Shown here one piece after another: positions 1 to 6,648 of a stretch of 8,199 bases of DNA. Source of the stretch: Candidatus Bipolaricaulota bacterium (GTDB lineage: Bacteria > Bipolaricaulota > Bipolaricaulia > UBA7950 > UBA9294); the NCBI GenBank assembly GCA_020350845.1, contig CP070725.1, positions 733,623 to 741,821 of the forward strand, written 5' to 3'. The position numbers and the translations under genes are program-made. The notes under the pieces are model-generated. The model was not told where the DNA came from. It saw only the letters and a program-made list of their open reading frames with translations, and did no database searches. The first letter of the stretch is position 1, and each line of letters starts with the position of its first letter.

Positions 1-1
1 C

Positions 2-799
2 GTGTCCTGGCCGCTCGGGCTGATCGTTCCGCTGCAGAACGCCACGCCCTTCTCCCCGTTTGCACCGAGGGAGTGGCGGGAGGCAATGCGCCGGGTCAAG
101 GACGCAGGCTTCGACGGCGTCGAGCTGGCGATCACGGATCCGGATCGTGTGGATCACTCGTCCGTGGCAAAGGCCCTCGACGCGGACGGTCTCCGCTTGC
201 TGTCCATCACCACGGGGCAGGCCGCGGCCTTGGAGGGCCTCTCCCTGTCGTCCTCGGACGACGGCGTTCGCCATCGAGCGGTCGAGCGGATCGAGCGTCA
301 CATGTTCCTCGCTGCCTCGTTCGACGCGGTGGTCATCGTCGGCTCGCTGCGCGGCGCGGACGGCGATCGCACGCTGCTCACGGACTCGCTGCGCCGCTGC
401 GCGGCGTTGAATCCCGAGATCAAGCTCGCGTTCGAGCCGCTCAACCGGTACGAATCACGACTGGTGAACACCGTAGAGGAGTCGCTGCGGCTGCTGGATG
501 ACGTCGGCGCCGACAATCTCGGCCTGCTGTTCGATACGTTCCACGCGAACATCGAGGAGCCCTCTGTAGAGGCTGCGCTTCAACGGGCAGGAGAGCGCCT
601 CTTCCACGTGCACCTCGCGGACTCGAACCGATGGGTGCCGGGGCACGGACATACGGACTTCCGGGGCGTCTGGCAGGCTCTCGAGCGGATCGACTACCGG
701 TCAGGCCTCATCGTCGAAGCCCTTCCACGTCCCGAGGATGGTGCGCTCCTGTCGTGTGGGATGGGACTGCGAAGCTCATGGGAGACGGCTGATGCCTGA
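2..799 (+). CDS. Sugar isomerase/epimerase-like TIM-barrel protein (AP-endonuclease-2 / xylose-isomerase-like fold), 5' end uncertain
   Basis: The 265-residue product looks like a cytosolic, metal-dependent sugar isomerase or epimerase of the xylose-isomerase-like TIM-barrel superfamily, the group containing D-tagatose 3-epimerase and hydroxypyruvate isomerase. The four expected metal ligands are visible: Glu145 in FEPLNRYE, Asp178 in LFDTFHANIEE, His204 in HVHLADSNR and Glu239 in IVEA. The loop PGHGHTDF (213-220) is also typical. The N-terminus begins directly with a first-strand-like sequence, so the GTG at base 2 could be the start. However, its ribosome binding site would lie outside the window, and the frame may be open further upstream. 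The stop overlaps the start of uxaE by 8 bases, so the gene is probably in the same operon and acts on a uronate-related sugar. The substrate cannot be read from the sequence. A ketose C3-epimerase or an uronate isomerase are possibilities, but both are guesses. Confidence 0.85.
   Translation: MSWPLGLIVPLQNATPFSPFAPREWREAMRRVKDAGFDGVELAITDPDRVDHSSVAKALDADGLRLLSITTGQAAALEGLSLSSSDDGVRHRAVERIERHMFLAASFDAVVIVGSLRGADGDRTLLTDSLRRCAALNPEIKLAFEPLNRYESRLVNTVEESLRLLDDVGADNLGLLFDTFHANIEEPSVEAALQRAGERLFHVHLADSNRWVPGHGHTDFRGVWQALERIDYRSGLIVEALPRPEDGALLSCGMGLRSSWETADA
780..784 (+). promoter_or_regulatory. Ribosome binding site deciding the uxaE start
   Basis: GGGAG lies 7 bases before the ATG at 792, inside the end of the upstream gene. 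It supports ATG 792 rather than the in-frame GTG at 738, which would add 18 residues encoded entirely within the upstream gene. Confidence 0.6.
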
Positions 800-2240
800 G
801 GAGCCGGCGCTCGCGAGATGCTCGCCCGTCACCCCCTCCGTCCCAGCGAGTGACGGCTCCCGGTTTGCGCTCGTTCGCGACGCGGAGCGCGGGACGTGGC
901 TCCTTGCCAGCGGGTCTGTGGAGGAGTTCCACGGAGCGGCCTGCCCCGGAGAGGAAGCCGCGAAGCTCTGTCCGATGACGCCGGCCAATGCCTTCGCGTT
1001 GGCAGGGAGATTCCCCTGGTTAGCGGCTCGTCGCCTGCCGCAGGATGCGATGAGCTTCGGTTTCGGAGACCGACTGGGATTGGCGACCCCGGGGCACATC
1101 CGCGCCGTTCAGGAGACGGGGATCTTTCCCGTTCTCGCACAGCAGTCGGTCCGGGAGAATGCCCGCACGGGCAGGTCCTTCGCCGACGTTCTTGCAGACG
1201 CGATCTTTGCCGCCTTCCGCGAGGGCTTCTCGTCCGGATTCGGGGCCGACGCCGACCACCTCAAGGAGATCTCCGACGCGCTCGAAGCGGCTCGCGTGGG
1301 ATACACGTTCTTCACCTGTGATCCCGGAGATCATGTCGTGTCCGTGGCCGAGATGCGCGAAGACGAAGTGCGATCTCGATTCGCCGCTCTCCGGGAGTCG
1401 TCCGACCTCGCACGCCGCCACGCAGCCGGCATCTACGCCATCGGGGACGATTCGGGACTGTGTGTCACCGAGGATGAGCTTCGCCGTGCTGCCGTGAAGT
1501 ACGGCCCAGCGATCGAGCACGCGGCGGTAATGTACCACGCCCTTCGAGACGCCCTTCCTGAGGGTCTGGACTACGAGGTCTCGGTCGATGAGACGGACGA
1601 GCCGACGTTTCCCGCCGAGCATCTGTTCATCGCGTTGGAGCTCCGCCGTCGCGATGTCGAGTTCGTCAGTCTGGCGCCACGCTTCGTGGGCGCGATGGAG
1701 AAGGGCGTCGACTGGCGCGGCGACATGCAGCGATTCCGCACCGATCTCGCGCGGCATGCCCACATCGCCGCCGCTGTGGGCGGCTATCGCCTCAGTCTTC
1801 ACTCCGGCTCGGACAAGTTCTCGCTCTACCCCGAGCTGGCGCAGGCGACGGAGGGAAGGGTGCACGTGAAGACCGCGGGCACCAGCTACCTCGTCGCATT
1901 GGAGATCGTCTCGAAACGCCGTCCGACACTGTTTCGAGAGATCGTCGCCCACTCCCTGCGTGCGTTCGCCGAAGAGCAAGCGACATACCACATCTCCGTC
2001 CGCCCGGAGAAGGTTCCCCCGCTCGATGCTCTGGAGGACAACGATCTCCCGCAGCTGGTCGAATCCCACGACAGCCGACAGCTTCTCCACGTGACGTACG
2101 GCTCCGTTCTGCGAGGCCCTCTTGGAGATGACCTGCGGGCAACGCTTGGGGAGAATGAGGAGGAGCACTTCGAGATGCTGGCGAAGCACATGCGCAGGCA
2201 TCTTGACGGTCTGGAGGTGGGTTCTGATGACCAACCTTGA
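792..2240 (+). CDS. uxaE: Tagaturonate epimerase (UxaE family)
   Basis: UxaE interconverts D-tagaturonate and D-fructuronate by C4 epimerisation. This lets galacturonate-derived carbon join the glucuronate branch of cytosolic hexuronate catabolism; the family was defined in Thermotoga maritima. The product has 482 residues, the usual length. I recognise the family from its overall sequence, including GFGDRLGLATPGH (89-101), QQSVREN (117-123), GADADHLK (151-158), FTCDPGDH (174-181), HSGSDKFS (337-344) and HVKTAGTSYL (358-367). His and Asp residues in these blocks are plausible metal or substrate ligands, but I have not assigned them. The ATG at 792 has a GGGAG site 7 bases upstream and overlaps the previous stop by 8 bases. 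The 3' end overlaps the SDR start by 14 bases. The next gene would reduce its product, fructuronate. No truncation or frameshift is seen. Confidence 0.9.
   Translation: MPEEPALARCSPVTPSVPASDGSRFALVRDAERGTWLLASGSVEEFHGAACPGEEAAKLCPMTPANAFALAGRFPWLAARRLPQDAMSFGFGDRLGLATPGHIRAVQETGIFPVLAQQSVRENARTGRSFADVLADAIFAAFREGFSSGFGADADHLKEISDALEAARVGYTFFTCDPGDHVVSVAEMREDEVRSRFAALRESSDLARRHAAGIYAIGDDSGLCVTEDELRRAAVKYGPAIEHAAVMYHALRDALPEGLDYEVSVDETDEPTFPAEHLFIALELRRRDVEFVSLAPRFVGAMEKGVDWRGDMQRFRTDLARHAHIAAAVGGYRLSLHSGSDKFSLYPELAQATEGRVHVKTAGTSYLVALEIVSKRRPTLFREIVAHSLRAFAEEQATYHISVRPEKVPPLDALEDNDLPQLVESHDSRQLLHVTYGSVLRGPLGDDLRATLGENEEEHFEMLAKHMRRHLDGLEVGSDDQP
2213..2217 (+). promoter_or_regulatory. Ribosome binding site for the SDR gene
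   Basis: GGAGG lies 9 bases before the ATG at 2227, within the last codons of uxaE. It fixes the SDR start at 2227, where the SDR fold naturally begins. The open frame reaches further upstream, but only as a shadow of uxaE. Confidence 0.6.
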
Positions 2241-3033
2241 GGGACGGGTCGCGGTTCTGACGGGAGGCGGCGGCGTCCTCTGCACGGCGATCGCACGAGG
2301 ACTGTCGTCGGCCGGTGCCACGGTGGTCCTGTACGACCTGGATGAGGAGCGCGCGCAACGGGCTCTGGCAACCGCCGTCGGAGACTCCGGTTCCGGGATG
2401 GCGCTCGGAGGCAGCGTCCTCGTTCGAGAGGATCTCGACCGCGCCGCGGCCGAGATCGTGAAGCACTTCGGGCAGGTGGACATCTTGATCAACGGCGCCG
2501 GGGGCAACCATCCCGAGGCGACGACGAGCGCCGATCGCCCGTTCTTCGAGCTTCCCGATGAGAGCGTGCGGTTCGTCTTCGACCTGAACTTCCAGGGAAC
2601 CCTCGTTCCCAGCCAGGTCTTCGGGCGCCTGATGGCCGACCGCGGCGAGGGGGTCATCCTCAACATCGCCTCGATGAACGCATTCCGTCCGCTGACGCGC
2701 ATCCCCGCCTACTCCGCGGCAAAGGCCGCCGTGGCGAACTTCACCCAATGGCTCGCGGTATACATGGCACAGAACGTGTCGCCCAAGATCCGCGTCAATG
2801 CGATCGCCCCAGGCTTCTTCCTCACCGAACAGAATCGCTTCCTGTTGCAGGGCGACGACGGCGAGCTCACGGAGCGCGGCAGGCAGATCCTCGATCACAC
2901 CCCGATGGCACGCTTCGGCGATCCCGAGGATCTTGTCACCACGGTCCTCTGGCTGGTCTCGGCGGGCTCGGAGTTCGTGCACGGGATCGTGGTTCCGGTG
3001 GACGGCGGCTTCTCCGCCTACTCGGGGGTCTAG
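2227..3033 (+). CDS. SDR-family D-mannonate oxidoreductase (fructuronate reductase)
   Basis: This 268-residue short-chain dehydrogenase probably reduces D-fructuronate to D-mannonate with NAD(P)H. It is of the SDR type found in Bacillus (YjmF/UxuB) and Thermotoga, and is unrelated in fold to the long-chain E. coli UxuB. Visible SDR parts are the nucleotide-binding TGGGGVLC (12-19), NGAG (89-92), Asn121, and catalytic Ser149, Tyr162 and Lys166 (YSAAK). The block NAIAPGFFLTEQNR (191-204) is what I associate with the mannonate oxidoreductase branch. Cys19 replaces the last glycine of the nucleotide-binding fingerprint. The start overlaps uxaE by 14 bases, and the PFK-family gene begins 5 bases after the stop. 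Its position directly after uxaE supports fructuronate as substrate. A gluconate or other polyol/aldonate dehydrogenase role is the main alternative. Confidence 0.85.
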   Translation: MTNLEGRVAVLTGGGGVLCTAIARGLSSAGATVVLYDLDEERAQRALATAVGDSGSGMALGGSVLVREDLDRAAAEIVKHFGQVDILINGAGGNHPEATTSADRPFFELPDESVRFVFDLNFQGTLVPSQVFGRLMADRGEGVILNIASMNAFRPLTRIPAYSAAKAAVANFTQWLAVYMAQNVSPKIRVNAIAPGFFLTEQNRFLLQGDDGELTERGRQILDHTPMARFGDPEDLVTTVLWLVSAGSEFVHGIVVPVDGGFSAYSGV

Positions 3034-3038
3034 GGCCC

Positions 3039-4331
3039 ATGGGAAACGCGCTCGTCGCCCAATCCGGGGGACCGACGGCGGTCATCAACGCCTCTCTGCT
3101 CGGCGTCATCGACGCCTGTCAAGAGATTCCCTCACGGATCGATCACATCTACGCGGCTCACCACGGCATCGAGGGGATCCTTCTCGAGGAACTCATCGAT
3201 CTCTCGCTCGAGGAACCGGAGGAGCTGCGGCTTCTTCGGACGACTCCCGCCGCAGGTGCCATCGGAACCTGTCGCTATAAGGTCACAGCGGATCAGAGGG
3301 AGGATCTCGAGCGCGTCGTCAACGTCCTAGACGCCCATGGAATCGAGTTCTTCTTCTACATCGGAGGCAACGACTCGATGGACACGGCCCATCGGGTGAG
3401 CGAACTCGCCGGGGAGCGCGGCCTGGATCTGATCTGCGCAGGGATCCCGAAGACGATCGACAATGACCTCGGGGATCAGGAGCGCCTGGTGATGGACCAC
3501 ACACCGGGATACGGCTCTGTAGCACGCTACTGGACGGATCTGATCCGTGGGCTCGATGAGGAGAATCGCGGGTCCTCACCCGCCGATCCCGTCGTCGTGG
3601 TGCAGGCGATGGGGCGGCGAATTGGCTTCATCCCCGCAGCAGCTCGGCTTGCCGATCCGCAACGAGACCTCCCCCTGCTGATCGCACTCCCTGAGGCGGG
3701 CCTGACACTCGAGGAGCTGGGCGATCATGTGGATCAGACGCTGCGGCGGGAAGGACGCGCACTCGTCGTCGTCAGCGAGGGGTTCAATGTCGGAGCGCTG
3801 GGAGAACGTCACGACGCCTTCGGGCACGTAGAGTTCGGCGCTTCACGCCGATCGGTCTGCCAGGCGGTCGTCAACTACCTCAACGACCGCGGTCTGCCGG
3901 TTCGCGGCTCGGCACGCGGGCAGATCCCGGGAACGCATCAGCGACACGCATTCGCACACGTCTCCGACGTTGACCTCGATGAGGCCTCCGCCGTGGGACG
4001 TCACGCCGTTCACGTCGCCGTCGAAAGAGGGACCGGTCTTATGGCTACGATCCGCCGTGTGAGCGACTCGCCCTATGCTGTCGAGTACGGCCATGCTCCA
4101 CTCGCAGAGATGGCCAACTCCGAGCGGCACTTTCCACAGGAGTGGATCGATGCATCGCGGATCGATGTGAGAGACGACTTCGTGGACTACGCGCGTCCGC
4201 TGCTCGGAGGACGCTCGATCACGATCCCGCGGGAACGTGGAGCTCCCCGCTTCGCGCGGCTGAACAGACGGCTCACGGAGAAGCTGTGTTCGCCGTATGT
4301 ACCCCAGGCGCTCCGAAAGGAGAGCCGCTGA
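3039..4331 (+). CDS. Phosphofructokinase-family protein, PPi-type (diphosphate--fructose-6-phosphate 1-phosphotransferase-like)
   Basis: The 430-residue product belongs to the PfkA superfamily, whose members phosphorylate fructose 6-phosphate with ATP or pyrophosphate. Visible motifs are AQSGGPTAVIN (7-17), GGNDS (109-113), PKTIDND (137-143) with Lys138 and putative catalytic Asp141, MGRR (191-194), PEAG (218-221) and SEGFN (246-250). In ATP-dependent enzymes the phosphate-donor loop reads GGDGS. Asp in place of the second Gly-loop residue, together with Lys in PKTIDND, is the pattern of PPi-dependent enzymes, so PPi is the likely donor. Asn111 in place of the usual Asp is a further variation. 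The start at 3039 places the first strand correctly. Its ribosome binding site is weak (G-rich, AGGG only 3 bases away), so coupling to the SDR gene 5 bases upstream may help. The stop overlaps the HAD start (TGATG). Alternative acceptors such as sedoheptulose 7-phosphate or a sugar acid are possible. Confidence 0.85.
   Translation: MGNALVAQSGGPTAVINASLLGVIDACQEIPSRIDHIYAAHHGIEGILLEELIDLSLEEPEELRLLRTTPAAGAIGTCRYKVTADQREDLERVVNVLDAHGIEFFFYIGGNDSMDTAHRVSELAGERGLDLICAGIPKTIDNDLGDQERLVMDHTPGYGSVARYWTDLIRGLDEENRGSSPADPVVVVQAMGRRIGFIPAAARLADPQRDLPLLIALPEAGLTLEELGDHVDQTLRREGRALVVVSEGFNVGALGERHDAFGHVEFGASRRSVCQAVVNYLNDRGLPVRGSARGQIPGTHQRHAFAHVSDVDLDEASAVGRHAVHVAVERGTGLMATIRRVSDSPYAVEYGHAPLAEMANSERHFPQEWIDASRIDVRDDFVDYARPLLGGRSITIPRERGAPRFARLNRRLTEKLCSPYVPQALRKESR
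4316..4322 (+). promoter_or_regulatory. Strong ribosome binding site for the HAD gene
   Basis: AAAGGAG lies 8 bases before the ATG at 4331 and is the best ribosome binding site in the operon. It fixes the HAD start at 4331 although the frame is open to 4142. The ATG shares one base with the preceding stop (TGATG), suggesting termination-reinitiation. Confidence 0.7.
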
Positions 4332-5239
4332 TGCCGACACCTGCCGAGCAACTCGACGCGTTCTCGGCGATTCATGGCTACCTCGTCTGTATCGACTCCG
4401 ACGGCTGCGCGTTCGACACCATGGGGATCAAGCAGAGGGAGTGCTTCTGCCCGTGGATGATCGAAGCGTTCGGCCTGCAGCCTGTCGCCGCAGCTGCTCG
4501 GGAGTGTAAGGAGTTCGCCGATCTGTTCTCCCGGACGCGGGGGGCGAACCGTCATATCACGATCAAGCGAATCCTCACCGAACTCCTTCCGTCGCACCCT
4601 TTGGTCAAGGCGCGAGGCTTCGAGGTTCCTCAACTGGCACACTACTTCGCGTGGGTCAATGACCCTCGAAGCCTGCTGTCGAATGAAGGACTCAAGAAGT
4701 CGATCGCCGCGGCGGCGACGGCCGAGGAGCGGACGGAGCTGGCGCACGTGCTCACGTGGAGCGAGCGCGTCAACTGGTCCGTCGAAGAGATCGTGAAGGG
4801 CATCCCACCATTCCCCGGCGTTCGTGCGGTGCTTCAGCAGCTGACGGGCCGCGCCGATGTGGTGGTCGTGTCCGCCACGCCGCTCGAGGCGTTGCTTCGG
4901 GAGTGGGAGGAGCATGAGATCACATCCTACGCCGGGCTGATCTGCGGCCAGGAGATGGGAACGAAGGCGGAGCACATCGCGGCCGTGTCAAGGGACCTCC
5001 CACGCGATCGAGTCTTGATGGTGGGCGACGCGCCGGGTGACCTCGAAGCGAGCAAGGCCAACGGCGTGCTCTTCTTCCCCATCGTTCCGGGGGAAGAGGA
5101 GGTGTACTGGAGGACGCTCCTGGACGAGGGGCTCGCGCGGTTCTTCGACGGAAGCTACTGTGGATCCTACGAGCAGAGCCTCCTCGATGCCTTCGATCGC
5201 GCTCTACCCGAGAGCCCTCCGTGGGAGGAGAAGACGTGA
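4331..5239 (+). CDS. HAD-superfamily hydrolase (phosphatase), substrate unknown
   Basis: This 302-residue cytosolic protein has the complete HAD catalytic set. The nucleophile motif is DSDG (Asp22, acid/base Asp24), motif II is VSATP (Ser181), motif III is Lys212 in GTKAEH, and motif IV is VGDAPGD (231-237, Asp233 and Asp237). About 130 residues between motifs I and II form a large helical cap (C1-type position), longer than in simple phosphoglycolate phosphatases. Cys26 follows DSDG where Thr/Val is common. The family mainly hydrolyses small phosphate esters with Mg2+, but the cap does not let me name the substrate. The gene is coupled to the PFK-family gene (1-base overlap) and to gnd (4-base overlap). 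A sugar phosphate or sugar-acid phosphate made in this pathway is therefore the most likely target. Repair of a side product or recycling of a dead-end phosphate would also fit. Confidence 0.85.
   Translation: MPTPAEQLDAFSAIHGYLVCIDSDGCAFDTMGIKQRECFCPWMIEAFGLQPVAAAARECKEFADLFSRTRGANRHITIKRILTELLPSHPLVKARGFEVPQLAHYFAWVNDPRSLLSNEGLKKSIAAAATAEERTELAHVLTWSERVNWSVEEIVKGIPPFPGVRAVLQQLTGRADVVVVSATPLEALLREWEEHEITSYAGLICGQEMGTKAEHIAAVSRDLPRDRVLMVGDAPGDLEASKANGVLFFPIVPGEEEVYWRTLLDEGLARFFDGSYCGSYEQSLLDAFDRALPESPPWEEKT
5223..5230 (+). promoter_or_regulatory. Ribosome binding site deciding the gnd GTG start
   Basis: GGGAGGAG ends 5 bases before the GTG at 5236, inside the 3' end of the HAD gene. It excludes the in-frame GTG at 5221 as the start, because the site itself would then lie inside the coding region. 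Confidence 0.65.
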
Positions 5240-6648
5240 GTGCAAGCGACATCGGAGTGATCGGCCTCGCCGTCATGGGGCAGAACCTGGCGCTCAATCT
5301 CGAGAGCCGCGGCTACTCGGTGACCGTCTACAACCGCACGGCGGAACGCACGGAGGCGTTCGCCGAGTCGCGCACCGCCGGGAAGAGGATCCACCCCACC
5401 TACGATCTCGAGTCGTTCGTCGCCTCCCTCGAGACGCCACGCAAGATCCTGATGATGGTCAAGGCCGGGGAGGCGACCGATGCCCTTATGGAGCAGCTTC
5501 TCCCCCTGCTTGATGCCGGCGATGTCCTCGTCGACGGAGGGAACGCCCACTACGCGGACACGGAGCGCAGACTGGCTCAGGCCCACACCTGTGGGATCCT
5601 CTACCTCGGGGCCGGCATCTCGGGCGGCGAGGCGGGAGCGCTTCACGGACCGGCGATCATGGCCGGAGGCTGCCGGGAGGCGTACATCGTCGTGGGGCCG
5701 ATGCTCGAAGCGGTCGCCGCCCAGGGCGTGGGCGGCGCGTGCTGCGCCTTCCTCGGGCCCGCGTCGGCCGGTCACTACGTGAAGATGGTCCACAACGGCA
5801 TCGAGTACGCGATCATGCAGGCGCTGGCCGAAGCCTACGACCTCATGCGCCGGGTTCTTGGTATGTCGGGGCAAGGGGCGGCAGAGGTCTTCGCAGAGTG
5901 GAATCGTGGCCCCCTTGCCTCCTATCTCGTGGAGATCACCGCGAGCATCCTCCGGTATTCGGACGAGGAGAGCGGCCGACCGCTGGTGGAGATGATCCTC
6001 GACACCGCGGCTCAGAAGGGTACGGGGAAGTGGTCGAGCCAGTCGGCCCTCGATCTGGGAACGCCGGCGCCGTCGATCGCGGCGGCAGTCTTCGCGCGCA
6101 TCGTTTCCTCGCTGAAGGGCGAGCGGGGCGAGGCGGAGGCCCTGCTCCCCGGACCGGAGCCGGCAGCCGATGTCGATCGCAGTGAGCTCCTCGACGCGCT
6201 GCGCTCGGCAACGCTTCTCGCCGTCGTGATCGCCTACGCTCAGGGGATGCGGCAGCTGCGGGACGCCTCGAAGGAGCGCGGGTACGGCCTCGATCTGTCC
6301 GAGGTGGCGCGCGTGTGGACGGCAGGGTGCATCATCCGTTCACAGCTCCTCACGCCCATCGCCGAAGCCTTCAAGGCCGAACCCGAGCTTCCCTACCTGC
6401 TCCTCGCGGAGCCGTTCCGGACGATGTGGATCGATCACCACCAGGGGCTGCGGCGCACGTTGGCCCGTGCCCACGAAGCCGGGATCCCGGTGCCTGTCAT
6501 GAGTTCATCACTCAACGTCGCCGACGCCTATCGCACCGCAAGACTGCCGGCGAACCTCCTCCAGGCACAACGTGACTTCTTCGGTGCGCACACCTACCGG
6601 CGCGTCGACCGTGCCGGGAGCTTCCACACGGAGTGGGAGTCCCCGTGA
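5236..6648 (+). CDS. gnd: 6-phosphogluconate dehydrogenase, decarboxylating (long form)
   Basis: Gnd oxidatively decarboxylates 6-phosphogluconate to ribulose 5-phosphate and CO2, usually with NADP+, in the cytosol. The 470-residue length matches the long dimeric form. The Rossmann motif GLAVMGQNLA (10-19) opens the protein. The NRT at 33-35 after the second strand is the usual NADP 2'-phosphate contact. The catalytic region is present: SGGE (129-132), KMVHNGIEY (183-191) with Lys183, Asn187, Glu190 and Tyr191, then KGTGKW (261-266), Arg288 in AVFAR, and the C-terminal Arg446 and His452 in QRDFFGAHTYRR. Some normally invariant blocks are altered: HGPAIMAGG (137-145) instead of GPSLMPGG, and WTAGCIIRS (361-369) where WRGGCIIR is usual. 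The catalytic residues remain. The GTG start overlaps the HAD stop by 4 bases (GTGA). In this operon it probably consumes 6-phosphogluconate derived from uronates. Confidence 0.95.
   Translation: MSASDIGVIGLAVMGQNLALNLESRGYSVTVYNRTAERTEAFAESRTAGKRIHPTYDLESFVASLETPRKILMMVKAGEATDALMEQLLPLLDAGDVLVDGGNAHYADTERRLAQAHTCGILYLGAGISGGEAGALHGPAIMAGGCREAYIVVGPMLEAVAAQGVGGACCAFLGPASAGHYVKMVHNGIEYAIMQALAEAYDLMRRVLGMSGQGAAEVFAEWNRGPLASYLVEITASILRYSDEESGRPLVEMILDTAAQKGTGKWSSQSALDLGTPAPSIAAAVFARIVSSLKGERGEAEALLPGPEPAADVDRSELLDALRSATLLAVVIAYAQGMRQLRDASKERGYGLDLSEVARVWTAGCIIRSQLLTPIAEAFKAEPELPYLLLAEPFRTMWIDHHQGLRRTLARAHEAGIPVPVMSSSLNVADAYRTARLPANLLQAQRDFFGAHTYRRVDRAGSFHTEWESP
6635..6639 (+). promoter_or_regulatory. 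Ribosome binding site deciding the start of the LarA-like gene
   Basis: GGGAG ends 5 bases before the GTG at 6645. The alternative GTG at 6633 has only a GGAG directly touching it, so 6645 is preferred. The chosen start overlaps the gnd stop as GTGA, the same arrangement as at the HAD/gnd junction. Confidence 0.55.

Noticed and set aside
1020..2702. 560-codon open frame on the - strand
   Set aside because: It lies antisense to uxaE and the SDR gene, both of which have clear family motifs. The translation is Arg/Ser/Val-rich and shows no recognisable domain. This is the usual antisense shadow of GC-rich coding DNA.
1792..2982. 396-codon open frame on the - strand
   Set aside because: It is antisense to uxaE and the SDR gene, with a low-complexity Arg/Gly/Ala-rich translation and no motifs. 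It is a coding shadow.
5167..5874. 235-codon - strand frame opposite gnd
   Set aside because: It is antisense to highly conserved Gnd motifs and has no recognisable domain.
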